Source: Pseudonocardia endophytica
Lineage (GTDB): Bacteria; Actinomycetota; Actinomycetes; Mycobacteriales; Pseudonocardiaceae
DNA length: 64,000 nucleotides
NCBI RefSeq assembly: GCF_004339565.1
Contig: NZ_SMFZ01000001.1
Span: 3,596,001 to 3,660,000, forward strand
Direction of reading: 5' to 3'
Part shown: positions 29,763 through 38,754 of the stretch, one piece after another
Numbering within the stretch: the stretch's first letter is position 1
Layout: each line of letters opens with the position of its first letter
The notes under the pieces: generated by a model
Told to the model about the DNA's origin: nothing
Databases searched by the model: none
The model's input: the letters and a program-made list of their open reading frames with translations, nothing else
Program-made: the position numbers and the translations under genes

Positions 29763-31307
29763 ATGAACGGTGCGCGGTCGCTGCTGTCCGGTCTCGTCGG
29801 CGCGGGTGTCGACGTGTGTTTCATGAATCCCGGGACGTCGGAGATGCACTTCGTGCAGGCACTCGACGCCGTGCCGGACATGCGCGGCGTGCTGGCGCTG
29901 TTCGAGGGCGTCGCGACGGGTGCGGCCGACGGGTACGCGCGGATCACCGGCCGCCCGGCGGCCGTCCTGCTGCACCTGGGCCCTGGCCTCGCCAACGGCA
30001 CGGCGAACCTGCACAACGCGCGCCGGGCGCACTCGCCGGTGCTGTGCGTCGTCGGTGCGCACGCGACCGACCACGTCCGCCACGACGCGCCGCTGCAGTC
30101 CGACATCGACGCGATCGCCCGCGGCGCTTCCGGATGGGTGCACACGAGCGGGACGACCCGGGCGCTGGCGTCCGACGCGATGCGCGCGGTCGAGGCGACC
30201 GGTCGCGGCGGCGGTCAGGTGGCGACGCTCGTCCTGCCCGCGGACGTGTCCTGGTCGGACGGTGGGCGGGTCGCCCCGCCGCGACCGTTCCCTGTCCCGT
30301 CCCCCGTATCGATCGAGGCGCTCGACTCGGTGGCCGCGTCGGTCGGAGAGGGGACGGTGCTCCTGCTCGGCGGCGACGCGCTCTCCGAACGTGGCCTGCG
30401 CGCGGCGAGCCGGATCTCCCGGGCGACCGGCACCCGGCTCGTCGCGGAACGGTTCGCGGCGCGGATGGAGTCCGGCGCGGGCGTGCCGACGGTCGACCGG
30501 CTCGCCTACCTCGCCGAGCAGGTCCGCCCTCAGCTCGCAGGCGCGACGACGCTGGTACTGGCCGGGGCCCCGTCGCCGGTCGCCTTCTTCGCCTACCCCG
30601 GTGTGGAGAGCGATCTCGTGCCCGACGGGTGCGCCGTGCTGGAGCTGGCCGACGCGGCTCAGGACGTGGTCGGCGCGCTGGAGGCGCTGGCCGGGCGCCT
30701 GGCGTCCGATGTGGATCCGGACCTCGCTCCACTCTCTCCGGTGGACCCCGAGCCGGGCCCGTTGTCCGTCCGGTCGCTGGGCGCGGCGATCGCCGTGACG
30801 CTGCCGGAGAACGCGATCGTGGTCGACGAGTCGATCACCTCGGGCGGCGGGCTGAAGGCGCTGACGACGGCGCCGCGGCACTCCCTGCTGACGCTGACCG
30901 GTGGTGCGATCGGGCAGGGCCTGCCGGTCGCGACCGGCGCGGCCGTCGCGGCGCCGGACCGGCCGGTCGTGACCGTCGAGGCGGACGGCAGCGCGCTCTA
31001 CACGATCCAGGCACTGTGGACACAGGCGCGCGAGCAGCTGGACGTGACGACCGTCGTCGTGAACAACGCGGCCTACGCGATCCTGCGCGGCGAGCTCGCC
31101 CGCACCGGAGCGGGCGGGGCCGACGAGCGCGCGCAGCGGATGCTCGACCTGACCGATCCGACGACCGACTTCACGGCGGTCAGCCGCGGCCTCGGCGTGC
31201 CCGCCGAGCGCGCGACGACGTCCGAGGAGCTCGTCGCGGCGCTGCGGAAGGCGCACGCCGAGCCCGGGCCGCACCTGATCGAGGCGATCGTGCCGCCGGT
31301 CGCCTAG
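29763..31307 (+). CDS. ThDP-dependent decarboxylase-like enzyme
   Basis: 514 residues, acetolactate synthase/benzoylformate decarboxylase superfamily. FEGVATGAADGYAR carries the ThDP-activating Glu (about 47), NARRAHSPVL a His at the position of the benzoylformate decarboxylase active-site His, and VEADGSALYTIQALW the metal/ThDP motif with ADG where GDG is usual, ending at NN. Benzoylformate or phenylpyruvate-type decarboxylation fits the aromatic context, but acetolactate synthase-like orphans look similar. No regulatory subunit gene is nearby. It is convergent with mhpB, overlapping it by 4 bp. Confidence 0.82.
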   Translation: MNGARSLLSGLVGAGVDVCFMNPGTSEMHFVQALDAVPDMRGVLALFEGVATGAADGYARITGRPAAVLLHLGPGLANGTANLHNARRAHSPVLCVVGAHATDHVRHDAPLQSDIDAIARGASGWVHTSGTTRALASDAMRAVEATGRGGGQVATLVLPADVSWSDGGRVAPPRPFPVPSPVSIEALDSVAASVGEGTVLLLGGDALSERGLRAASRISRATGTRLVAERFAARMESGAGVPTVDRLAYLAEQVRPQLAGATTLVLAGAPSPVAFFAYPGVESDLVPDGCAVLELADAAQDVVGALEALAGRLASDVDPDLAPLSPVDPEPGPLSVRSLGAAIAVTLPENAIVVDESITSGGGLKALTTAPRHSLLTLTGGAIGQGLPVATGAAVAAPDRPVVTVEADGSALYTIQALWTQAREQLDVTTVVVNNAAYAILRGELARTGAGGADERAQRMLDLTDPTTDFTAVSRGLGVPAERATTSEELVAALRKAHAEPGPHLIEAIVPPVA

Positions 31308-32239
31308 GGCACAGGGAACGTCGTCGCGGCGGCCATCCCGGTGATCCACTCCGGGACGGGTTCGTAGCCGGTCCACCGCAGCGGTTCCCGCACCGCGGCC
31401 ATGCCGGCGAGCCAGGTGCGGATCTCCTGCCCGCCGCTGCCCGCGGCCTCCTCGATGCCGTCGTGCCCGAGCGCGACGACCGGGTCCAGGTCGCCCGCGG
31501 AGAGCCGATCCAGGAACCAGCGGTCCCAGTCGGCGTTCACCCGGGCGTCGGCGTTCCCGGCCATCGCGCGCACCCGCGGCTCGCGGGCCGCGGAGAACGC
31601 GACGACGTCGGCGCGGCCGTGGATCAGCGTGTCCCGCTTCGCGTCGTCGACGGCCGGGTCACGCGGGTCGTTCGACGGCAGCCAGTGCGACAACCCGCCG
31701 CTGGCCACGACGAGGACCCGCCCCGCCGCCGTCGCGGACCCGATGGCGCGGCCGATCGCCTCCCCGAGCGCGACACACCGGGCCGGCGACGGCAACGGCG
31801 GAGCCGCCGTGTTCACGACGATCGGGACCACCGGCACGTCGAAGCCGCCGGTGGTCATCTCGTAGCTCTGCACGATGCCGTGGTCGACGGTCAGCGAGTA
31901 GGACAGCGCGAGGTCGAACCCGTCGTCGGAGATCGCGTCGTGGAGCTGCCAGGCCAGGTCGGAGGCGACCGGCAGGTCCCCCGGCGTACTGCCGTAGTCG
32001 CCGAACCCGACGGCCTTCTCGACACCGATCGTGAACGGCGGCATCAGGTCGTAGAACGCACCGTGGAAGTGGTCCGGCCCGATCACGACGACGGCGTCCG
32101 GCTCGAGCCGGGCGACCGCGTCGCACACCCGGGAGGCGTGGTTCAGGAACCGCCCTCCCGGTGCGTCGGCCGACTCCGGCGGCAGCAGCGTCGCGAACGG
32201 CGAGTGGGACATGCCGACGAAGCCGGCGATCGCACTCAT
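31304..32239 (-). CDS. mhpB: Extradiol ring-cleavage dioxygenase, MhpB type
   Basis: 311 residues, LigB class III. GMSHSPFATLLPP at the N terminus supplies a His ligand; VVIGPDHFHGAFYDLMPPFTI closely matches E. coli MhpB; SYSLTVDHGIVQSYE, VLVVASGGLSHWLPS and the C-terminal PEWITGMAAAT also match. MhpB opens 2,3-dihydroxyphenylpropionate at the meta position. Iron(II) is the expected cofactor. Its start overlaps the mhpC stop by 4 bp. Confidence 0.9.
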   Translation of the reverse strand: MSAIAGFVGMSHSPFATLLPPESADAPGGRFLNHASRVCDAVARLEPDAVVVIGPDHFHGAFYDLMPPFTIGVEKAVGFGDYGSTPGDLPVASDLAWQLHDAISDDGFDLALSYSLTVDHGIVQSYEMTTGGFDVPVVPIVVNTAAPPLPSPARCVALGEAIGRAIGSATAAGRVLVVASGGLSHWLPSNDPRDPAVDDAKRDTLIHGRADVVAFSAAREPRVRAMAGNADARVNADWDRWFLDRLSAGDLDPVVALGHDGIEEAAGSGGQEIRTWLAGMAAVREPLRWTGYEPVPEWITGMAAATTFPVP

Positions 32240-33111
32240 GCCCCGGCCCCGAGGAACGCCTGGTGCGCGGCGAGGTAGTGCGTCGCCTGCTCCCACTGTG
32301 GCCAGTGCCCGGCGTCGGAGATCACGTGCAGCCGCGAGTCCGGGATCCAGTCCAGCAGCATCTGGGCCTCGTCGAGCCCTCCGGTCGGGTCGTGGTCGGT
32401 CCAGAGCAGCAGCGTCGGCGAGGCGATCCGGCCCACCCACGACGGGTCCCAGCTGTACGGCCTGCGGATCACCGGGTCCTGCAGGACGAGGATGTTGTCG
32501 ACGGCGCGGCGGAAGCCCGGACGGCTGTAGACGCCGCGGCGCAGGTCCACCAGCTCGTCGGTGACCTGGGACTTGTCGTGGAACAGCCACTCGACGCGGG
32601 GACGCACGTTCTCCTCGCTCGGGTCGGCGACAGCGCGGGTCGTGGACTCCTTCAGCCGGGCCATCACCTCCGGCTTGTTCGCGATGTTGCCCGGCGTGTT
32701 CAGCACGAGCCGGTCGACGCGACCCGGGTGGTGCGCCGCCGTCCACGCCGCGACCCAGCCGCCGAGCGACTCGCCGGACAGGTGCGCGACGCCGATCCCG
32801 AGCACGTCCAGCAGTCCCACCAGGTGCTCGGACAGCACGTCGATCGTGAACGGCGTGTCCGGCAGGTCCGACCAGCCGTGGCCGACCATGTCGTAGGCCG
32901 TGACCCGGAACGAGCGGGCCAGGCCCCCGATGTTGCGCGCGTACGCCTCGAGATGCCCGCCGGTCCCGTGCAGCAGGACGAGGTCGGGCCCGGCCCCGGC
33001 CTGCAGCACCCGGGTCCGGACACCCCCGACGTCGACGTGGCGCAGCTCGTGGTCGACGTCGGCGAGCTCGCCCCAGATGCTGACGTGCGCGGTCGCGGTG
33101 CTGGTGGTCAT
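32236..33111 (-). CDS. mhpC: Meta-cleavage product hydrolase, MhpC type
   Basis: 291 residues, alpha/beta hydrolase. LVLLHGTGGHLEAYARNIGG is the oxyanion region, HLSGESLGGWVAAW the nucleophile elbow (Ser in GESLGG, about residue 115), WTDHDPTGG holds the acid and VISDAGHWPQWEQ the catalytic His. This matches C-C bond hydrolases (MhpC, BphD) acting on the ring-opened product of the adjacent dioxygenase. It overlaps both neighbours by 4 bp, forming a coupled three-gene operon with the cupin. Confidence 0.88.
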   Translation of the reverse strand: MTTSTATAHVSIWGELADVDHELRHVDVGGVRTRVLQAGAGPDLVLLHGTGGHLEAYARNIGGLARSFRVTAYDMVGHGWSDLPDTPFTIDVLSEHLVGLLDVLGIGVAHLSGESLGGWVAAWTAAHHPGRVDRLVLNTPGNIANKPEVMARLKESTTRAVADPSEENVRPRVEWLFHDKSQVTDELVDLRRGVYSRPGFRRAVDNILVLQDPVIRRPYSWDPSWVGRIASPTLLLWTDHDPTGGLDEAQMLLDWIPDSRLHVISDAGHWPQWEQATHYLAAHQAFLGAGA

Positions 33112-33599
33112 GTGGGGTCCCCTCCGAAACGGGCGCGTGCCTCTGCGATGTCGACGAGACCGGCGCTCTGGCGGCGGTTGACGCCGAGCAGCCCGAGCAG
33201 CCGCGAGTTCTCGATGGTCAGGAACTCCACCGGCTGGTCGGCGGAGTCGTTCCAGTGGCGGTGCCAGGTCCAGGGCGGCGTGTAGACGAGGCTGCCGGTC
33301 GTCCAGGTGACCTCGTCGTCCTCGATCTCGCTGCGCCCGTCGCCGGCCAGCACCATGTGGACGGTCTCGTGGTGGTGGCGCTGCATGTCCGAGCTCCCGC
33401 CCGGCGGGATCGTCTGGCGGAACAGCTCGAACGTCGCCGTCGGGAGATCGCCGGCCACGGACAGCGCGCTCGGGTTGTGCACCTCGCCGATCGGCAACGG
33501 CTGCATGTCCGCGGCGTGCACCACCAGCGGCCGTCCGCGCCCCGGCGTCACGGTGTCGGTCAGGCCCGCGAGGAACGTCCCCATGTCGAATCCGCTCAC
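33108..33599 (-). CDS. Cupin protein in the mhp-like operon
   Basis: 163 residues from a GTG start; an ATG at 33584 is an alternative. The cupin core reads DMQRHHHETVHMVLAGDGRSE with His-rich metal ligands, then TTGSLVYTPPWTWHRHWND. First gene of the cupin-mhpC-mhpB operon. Cupins in such operons act as dioxygenases, isomerases or sensors. A perfect inverted repeat lies 43 bp upstream of the start. Confidence 0.8.
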   Translation of the reverse strand: MSGFDMGTFLAGLTDTVTPGRGRPLVVHAADMQPLPIGEVHNPSALSVAGDLPTATFELFRQTIPPGGSSDMQRHHHETVHMVLAGDGRSEIEDDEVTWTTGSLVYTPPWTWHRHWNDSADQPVEFLTIENSRLLGLLGVNRRQSAGLVDIAEARARFGGDPT

Positions 33600-33641
33600 A
33601 CCGCCGAGTCTGCGGACGCAGCGATGGCGGGCACGAGCACC

Positions 33642-33660
33642 TGTCCCGGTCAGCGGGACA
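33642..33660. promoter_or_regulatory. Operator between divergent cupin operons
   Basis: TGTCCCG, a 5-nt spacer and CGGGACA form a perfect inverted repeat in the 131-bp gap between the two divergent cupin genes. It is a plausible binding site for the IclR protein encoded at 35688. Confidence 0.6.
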
Positions 33661-33730
33661 CGTGTTTGGAACCGCCCGGCGCGCTGCCGAACAGTGGTCC
33701 GCGACACACCACACCCGAAGGAGGCGCACA

Positions 33731-34204
33731 GTGACGCTCGGTGGCGGTTACATGCTCCCCTCACGCGAGGGGAAGTCGATCGGGGCCCTCGGTCTGGGCA
33801 TCACCACGAAGACCGACGGGGACTCCACGCGCGACGCGTACTCGCTGTTCGAGTACGCGATCCCGGCCGGCCGCAGCGGCCCGCCCCCGCACATCCACCA
33901 CCGCGAGGACGAGTCGTTCATCTGCCTGTCCGGAAAGCTCGACGTGATGCTCGGCGGCGAGAACTTCACCATCTCCCACGGCGACTACATCTACCTCCCG
34001 CGGGACGTGAAGCACACGTTCGGCAACCCGTACGACGAGGAGGCGCGGGTCATCTCGGTCGTCTCCCCCGCAGGTCTGGAGCGGTACTACGAGGCGCTCT
34101 CGGCGCTGCCGCCCGGCCCGCCGGACATCCCCACCATCAAGACGATCATGGCCGACTTCGGGATCGAGCTGCTCGGTCCGCCGCCCGCCCCGAGCGGGGG
34201 CTGA
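33731..34204 (+). CDS. Cupin protein upstream of the FAD monooxygenase
   Basis: 157 residues. GPPPHIHHREDESFICLSGK (about 57-76) is cupin motif 1 with the HxH and E metal ligands, and GDYIYLPRDVKHTFGNP is motif 2 with the last His. The form is quercetinase-like. GAAGGAGG precedes the GTG. It is followed at 5 bp by the monooxygenase, so they share a transcript. Possible dioxygenase or lactone/ester-processing role; unproven. Confidence 0.82.
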   Translation: MTLGGGYMLPSREGKSIGALGLGITTKTDGDSTRDAYSLFEYAIPAGRSGPPPHIHHREDESFICLSGKLDVMLGGENFTISHGDYIYLPRDVKHTFGNPYDEEARVISVVSPAGLERYYEALSALPPGPPDIPTIKTIMADFGIELLGPPPAPSGG

Positions 34205-34209
34205 GCGCC

Positions 34210-35691
34210 GTGCGCGTCGGCATCGTCGGGGCCGGGGTCGCCGGCCTGTGCACAGCGAAGATCCTCTCCGGGCTCGGGCACGAGGTTGTCGTCCTCGACC
34301 GCACACCGGACGTCGGGGGCGTCTGGAGCCGCACCCGTCGGTACCCGGGGCTGTCCACGCAGAGCGTGCGGGACACGTACGCGTTCTCGGACTTCCCGAT
34401 GCCCGCCGACTACCCGGAGTGGCCGTCCGGCGAGCAGGTGCAGGCGTACCTGGAGTCCTACGTCCGGCATTTCGGACTGGAGCCGCTGCTGCGGCTGGGT
34501 ACCGAGGTGCGTTCCGCGGAGCAGGACGGCGACGGGTGGCGTCTCGCCCTGCGGTCCGTGGACTCCGGCGAGGAGTCCGTCGAGACGGTCGACCACCTCG
34601 TCGTCGCGAACGGGGTGTTCTGCGAGCCGAACATGCCGGCCCTGCCCGGGCGTGACGAGTTCGCCGCGGCCGGTGGGCGCTTCCTCGCCGCGGGCGACTT
34701 CCACGACGTCGAGGACGCGCGCGGCAAGCACGTCGTGGTGATCGGGTACGGCAAGACGGCCTGCGACGTGGCGGTGGCTGCCTCGGAGACGGCCGAGAGC
34801 ACGTCGGTGATCGCCCGGACGCTCGTGTGGAAGGTGCCGCGGCACGTCGCGGGCGTGCTGAACTTCAAACACCTGCTGCTCACCCGCCTCGGCGAGTCGC
34901 TGTTCCGCTACGCGCGGCTGCGCGGGTTCGAGAAGTTCCTGCACGGTCCGGCGCGCGCCGTACCCGGACGGATCCTCGACTCGCTCGGCCCCGTGTCGGC
35001 CCGCCAGTTCACGCTCGCCGATCTGGACCTCGTCCCGCCCGGCGCGTTCCGGGACATCGTGCGCGGCGCGATCGGGCTGTCCACCGACGGCTTCTACGAC
35101 CGGGTCGCGGCCGGCGACATCACCGTCCGGCGGGAGCGGACCGTCGCGCGGCTGCTGGAGAAGGACGGGCACCCGCACGCCGAGCTGGACGACGGGTCCG
35201 TGGTGCGCGCCGACCTGCTGGTCGCCGCGACCGGCTACACGCAGGGCGTGCCGTTCCTGGACGACCTCACCCAGGCCCGGATCCGCGACGAGCGCGGCAA
35301 CTTCCTGCTCTACCGCCAGATCCACCCCGTCGACGTGGGGCATCTGTCGTTCGCCGGGTACAACTCGTCGTTCTTCAGCCCGTTGAACGCCGAGATGGCC
35401 GCGATCTGGATCGCCGCGCAGCTCGACGGGCACCTCGCGCTGCCCGATGCTGACGTCATGCGCGCCCGCATCGCCGAGCAGCTCGCGTTCATGGACGACG
35501 CGGTCAGCGGCCACCACTGCCACAACACGAAGATCATCCCGTTCTCGCTGCACAACGTGGACGAGGTGCTCGACGACCTGGACCTCGACATCGGTCGCGG
35601 CGCGCGCTTCAAGCAGTGGCTGAACCCGATCGACCCGCGTGCCTACGCGCACGTCGCGACCCGCATGGCGGAGCGGACGGCACGAGGATGA
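34210..35691 (+). CDS. Flavin-containing monooxygenase (FMO-like)
   Basis: 493 residues. VGIVGAGVAGLCTAKILSGL is the FAD loop, VVVIGYGKTACDVAVAA (about 177) the NADPH loop and LLVAATGYTQGVPF the ATG-Y motif of class B monooxygenases. It lacks the full Baeyer-Villiger FxGxxxHxxxW fingerprint, so N-, S- or aldehyde/ketone oxidation are all open. It overlaps the downstream IclR gene by 4 bp. Flanked by meta-cleavage genes, it probably acts on an aromatic side chain. Confidence 0.87.
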   Translation: MRVGIVGAGVAGLCTAKILSGLGHEVVVLDRTPDVGGVWSRTRRYPGLSTQSVRDTYAFSDFPMPADYPEWPSGEQVQAYLESYVRHFGLEPLLRLGTEVRSAEQDGDGWRLALRSVDSGEESVETVDHLVVANGVFCEPNMPALPGRDEFAAAGGRFLAAGDFHDVEDARGKHVVVIGYGKTACDVAVAASETAESTSVIARTLVWKVPRHVAGVLNFKHLLLTRLGESLFRYARLRGFEKFLHGPARAVPGRILDSLGPVSARQFTLADLDLVPPGAFRDIVRGAIGLSTDGFYDRVAAGDITVRRERTVARLLEKDGHPHAELDDGSVVRADLLVAATGYTQGVPFLDDLTQARIRDERGNFLLYRQIHPVDVGHLSFAGYNSSFFSPLNAEMAAIWIAAQLDGHLALPDADVMRARIAEQLAFMDDAVSGHHCHNTKIIPFSLHNVDEVLDDLDLDIGRGARFKQWLNPIDPRAYAHVATRMAERTARG

Positions 35692-36467
35692 GCCATGAGG
35701 CCCGCTTGCTCACCGCCGTCCCGGAGTCCGACGGCGCCGGCTCGCTGGAGCGGGCCAGCGCCATCCTCGCCGCGTTCGACGACGAGCACCGCGAGCTCTC
35801 GCTGGCCGGGCTCGTGCGCCGCACCGGGCTCGCCCGGTCCACGACGCACCGGCTCGCGACCCGGATGGTGGCGCTCGGCTGGCTGGAGAAGCCGGACGAC
35901 CGCTACCGGGTCGGGACGAGCATGCTCAAGCTGTCCGGCCTGGTGCCGCTGCGCCACCGGCTGCGCGAGGCGGTCCTGCCGTTCATGCAGGACCTGCACG
36001 AGGCGACCCGCAGCACGGTGCAGCTCGGCGTGCTCGACGGCCCCGACGTCCTGATCGTGGAGAAGATCGCCGGGCACCGGCGGATGCCGATGCTGTCCCA
36101 GGTGGGCGGCACGGTCCCGGCGTACTGCTCCAGCCTCGGGCGCTCGATCCTGGCGTACTCGGACGCCGCCGTCGTGGACGCGACGCTGGCCGCGCCGATG
36201 CCGGCGCGCACGGCCCGGACGCTCACCTCGCCGGACGCCGTGCGCCGCGAGCTGGTCCTCGTCGCCGACCGCGGGTACGCCGTCGAGCTGGAGGAGGGCA
36301 ACGTCGGGATGAACTGCATCGGTGCACCCGTGTTCGGGCCGCTCGGGGACGTGGCGGCGGCGATGTCGGTGACCGGGCCCGCGGACATCGTCCGTTCCGA
36401 GCGGTTCGGGCTGGCGGTGCGTATGGCCGCGGCCGCGGCGTCGCGGGCGTACTCGCGCTGGAAGTAG
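35688..36467 (+). CDS. IclR-family regulator 2
   Basis: 259 residues. The helix-turn-helix reads LAGLVRRTGLARSTTHRLAT (about 38-57), followed by the effector domain (STVQLGVLDGPDVLIVEKIA, AYCSSLGRSILAY). Its ATG overlaps the monooxygenase stop. It probably regulates the divergent cupin/mhp genes through the palindrome at 33642. Confidence 0.88.
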   Translation: MSHEARLLTAVPESDGAGSLERASAILAAFDDEHRELSLAGLVRRTGLARSTTHRLATRMVALGWLEKPDDRYRVGTSMLKLSGLVPLRHRLREAVLPFMQDLHEATRSTVQLGVLDGPDVLIVEKIAGHRRMPMLSQVGGTVPAYCSSLGRSILAYSDAAVVDATLAAPMPARTARTLTSPDAVRRELVLVADRGYAVELEEGNVGMNCIGAPVFGPLGDVAAAMSVTGPADIVRSERFGLAVRMAAAAASRAYSRWK

Positions 36468-36479
36468 CACCATCGGCTC

Positions 36480-37265
36480 GTGGCCTACCTGCTCGACAAC
36501 CAGCAGACGCAGGCCGGCATCCGGTTCCGGGCGCTGGCCGAGCTGTTCGACCCGCCGACGTTCCGGCGTCTCGACGCGCTCGGCGTGGGTGCGGGATGGC
36601 GGTGCTGGGAGGTCGGCGCGGGCGGTCGGGGCGTGCCGGACGGGCTGGTCGCCCGGGTCGGCTCCTCCGGCTTCGTCCTGGCCACGGACATCGACACGTC
36701 CTGGCTGGGCTCGTCGTCGGGTCCGCTGCAGGTACTGGAGCACGACGTCGGGACCTCGCCGGCCCCCGTCGTGGATCTCGATCTGGTGCACGCCCGTCTC
36801 GTGCTCACCCACGTCCCCGAGCGCGACGCGGCACTGGCCACGATGGTGTCCTCGCTGCGTCCGGGCGGGTGGCTCGTCGTCGAGGAGGCCGACCCCGGGC
36901 TGCAGCCGCTGCTGTGTCCCGACGAGTACGGGCCGGAGCAGGAGCTGGCGAACCGGCTGCGGCGCGGGTTCCGGGAGCTGATGTCCGGGCGGGCCGCCGA
37001 CCTGGCCTACGGCCGCACGCTGCCACGGCGGCTCCGGGACCACGGCCTCGTCGACGTCGGCTCCGAGGGGTTCTTCCCGATCACCGGCGACGCGTGCACG
37101 ACGCTGGAGGTGGCGACCGTCGAACAGATCCGCGGTCGGCTCGTCGGAGGCGGCATCGCGACCGACGCCGAGGTCGACGACCACCTGGCGAACGTCGCCG
37201 CCGGGCGCCTCCCCGACCTCGCGACCTCCCCGATGATCACCGCCTGGGGCAGGATCGCGTCATGA
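36480..37265 (+). CDS. SAM-dependent methyltransferase
   Basis: 261 residues. CWEVGAGGRGVPDGLVARV (about 41-59) corresponds to motif I (ExGxGxG), TDIDTSWL to motif II and VVDLDLVHARLVLTHVPE to motif IV. The class I Rossmann fold is clear; the acceptor is not. An O-methyltransferase acting on phenolic intermediates would fit the island but is only inferred. It overlaps the next gene by 4 bp. Confidence 0.83.
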   Translation: MAYLLDNQQTQAGIRFRALAELFDPPTFRRLDALGVGAGWRCWEVGAGGRGVPDGLVARVGSSGFVLATDIDTSWLGSSSGPLQVLEHDVGTSPAPVVDLDLVHARLVLTHVPERDAALATMVSSLRPGGWLVVEEADPGLQPLLCPDEYGPEQELANRLRRGFRELMSGRAADLAYGRTLPRRLRDHGLVDVGSEGFFPITGDACTTLEVATVEQIRGRLVGGGIATDAEVDDHLANVAAGRLPDLATSPMITAWGRIAS

Positions 37266-37633
37266 CCGGACCACGGGTGCTCGTCATCGGCGTCGATCCC
37301 CGCCGCTACGCCGACCGGTGGGACCCGACGCCGATCCTGGACGCGCTGGAGCGCGGCGACCGGCGCTTCGAGGAGTACGGGATCTCGCACCGCACCGCGC
37401 TCGTGCATCCCGGCGACGACGACGCGATCGAGACGATCGTGTCGTTGCTGGAGTCCGAGCCGTGGGCGGTCGTGGTGATCGGCGGCGGGGTGCGCAACGG
37501 CGAGGGCCTGCTCGAGTACTTCGAGCTGCTGATCAACCGCGTCCGGGAGCACGCTCCGCAGGCCGCGATCGCGTTCAACGCCACTCCGGAGGACTGCGCT
37601 GACGCCGCCCGTCGCTGGCTCCCCGTCACCTGA
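37262..37633 (+). CDS. Small Rossmann-like protein of unknown function
   Basis: 123 residues with alternating strands and helices: RVLVIGVDPRRYADRWDPTP at the start and AVVVIGGGVRNGEGLLEYFE in the middle. The pattern resembles a response-regulator or flavodoxin-like sheet without recognisable active residues. Translationally coupled to the methyltransferase. No function assigned. Confidence 0.7.
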   Translation: MTGPRVLVIGVDPRRYADRWDPTPILDALERGDRRFEEYGISHRTALVHPGDDDAIETIVSLLESEPWAVVVIGGGVRNGEGLLEYFELLINRVREHAPQAAIAFNATPEDCADAARRWLPVT

Positions 37634-37818
37634 GGTGCGGCCGCAGGAACAGTTCGACGCCCTGGCCGAGGGTGCGCGCATCGCGTCCGAGCGGCTCTGG
37701 GGGGTGTGACGCTCCGTTTCGTCCGTTCTGTGGATGCGCCCGCCTGATCTGCAACACCGCCGTTCGGCCTACCGATAGAGGGTCGATCGGCGGGACGAGC
37801 AGAACAGGACGTGGGTCG

Positions 37819-38754
37819 GTGGGCATCTCCTTCGTGGATGCGGTGCGGCTGAGCAGGTCGAACCGGGCGCAGCACGAGCAGATCCGGGAACGGCACGCCG
37901 CATTGTCGGAGCGTGTCGAGGACGAGCACGCGGCGCAGGAACAGTGTCGCCGCGAGGTCTACGACACGGCGCTCGTCCCGTTCCGGGACACGTTCGCGCG
38001 CCTGAAGAACATCGAACTGGCCGAGCTCGCCGCGATCGTCGCGCCCGACTCCGCCGAGCTGCCGGACGTCGAGCTGCCGACTGTGCGCCCGAAGGCCGTC
38101 GGCGGCATCGCCGCGACGGCAGGTGGCGTGACCGTCGGCGCGGGTGCCGGGACAGCGGCGTTCACCGGCGTCGGCGCGTTCGCGGCGGCGTCGACCGGCA
38201 CCCCGATCGCCTCGCTGTCCGGGGCGGCCGCGACGAACGCGACACTCGCGTGGCTCGGCGGCGGTTCGCTCGCCGCCGGTGGTGGCGGTGTCGCCGCGGG
38301 GACGCTCGTGCTGACCGGTGTCGTCGGTCTGCCGATCCTGCTCGCCGGCGGTGGCTACCTCGTCTGGGAGGGGCGGCGCACGCTGCGTAGGCAGAAGGCG
38401 ACGGCCACGACGCTGACCGAGATCGACGCCGAGCTCGCCCACGACGAGCTGTGCTGGGCCGGGATGATCGAGCGCATGCGGGAGATGCGCACGGTCCTCG
38501 GCGACCTGGGGGAGCGCATCCGGACCCGGCTGGAGCCGTTCGTCGGACTCGTCGATCGGAACGCCGACTACGACACCTCCTCGCCCGGCGAGAAGGCCTC
38601 CGTCGCGACGCTCGTCCGGCTCGCGACGACGACGGTGACCGTCATGTCGACCCCGCATGCGGACGAGGACCGTGTGGTCACGGACCGGTCCGCCGACGTC
38701 GTCCGGGACGCACGGGTGCTGCTTGCCGACCTCGACGAGAAGTGGGCGGCATGA
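37819..38754 (+). CDS. Glycine-rich membrane protein with flanking coiled coils
   Basis: 311 residues, no known function. Residues about 12-50 are a charged helix (HEQIRERHAALSERVEDEH). Residues 95-183 are an unusually Gly/Ala-rich hydrophobic block, including GAAATNATLAWLGGGSLAAG (135-154) and a classic membrane helix (VLTGVVGLPILLAGGGYLVW). A second coiled coil follows at about 185-220. Glycine-zipper segments of this kind occur in pore-forming or membrane-deforming proteins. The GTG follows a weak GG-rich site. It overlaps the next gene by 4 bp, and the two look like a functional pair. Confidence 0.72.
   Translation: MGISFVDAVRLSRSNRAQHEQIRERHAALSERVEDEHAAQEQCRREVYDTALVPFRDTFARLKNIELAELAAIVAPDSAELPDVELPTVRPKAVGGIAATAGGVTVGAGAGTAAFTGVGAFAAASTGTPIASLSGAAATNATLAWLGGGSLAAGGGGVAAGTLVLTGVVGLPILLAGGGYLVWEGRRTLRRQKATATTLTEIDAELAHDELCWAGMIERMREMRTVLGDLGERIRTRLEPFVGLVDRNADYDTSSPGEKASVATLVRLATTTVTVMSTPHADEDRVVTDRSADVVRDARVLLADLDEKWAA

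Noticed and set aside
31304..31310. Possible fusion of the ThDP enzyme and mhpB
   Set aside because: They are on opposite strands and only their stop codon regions overlap.
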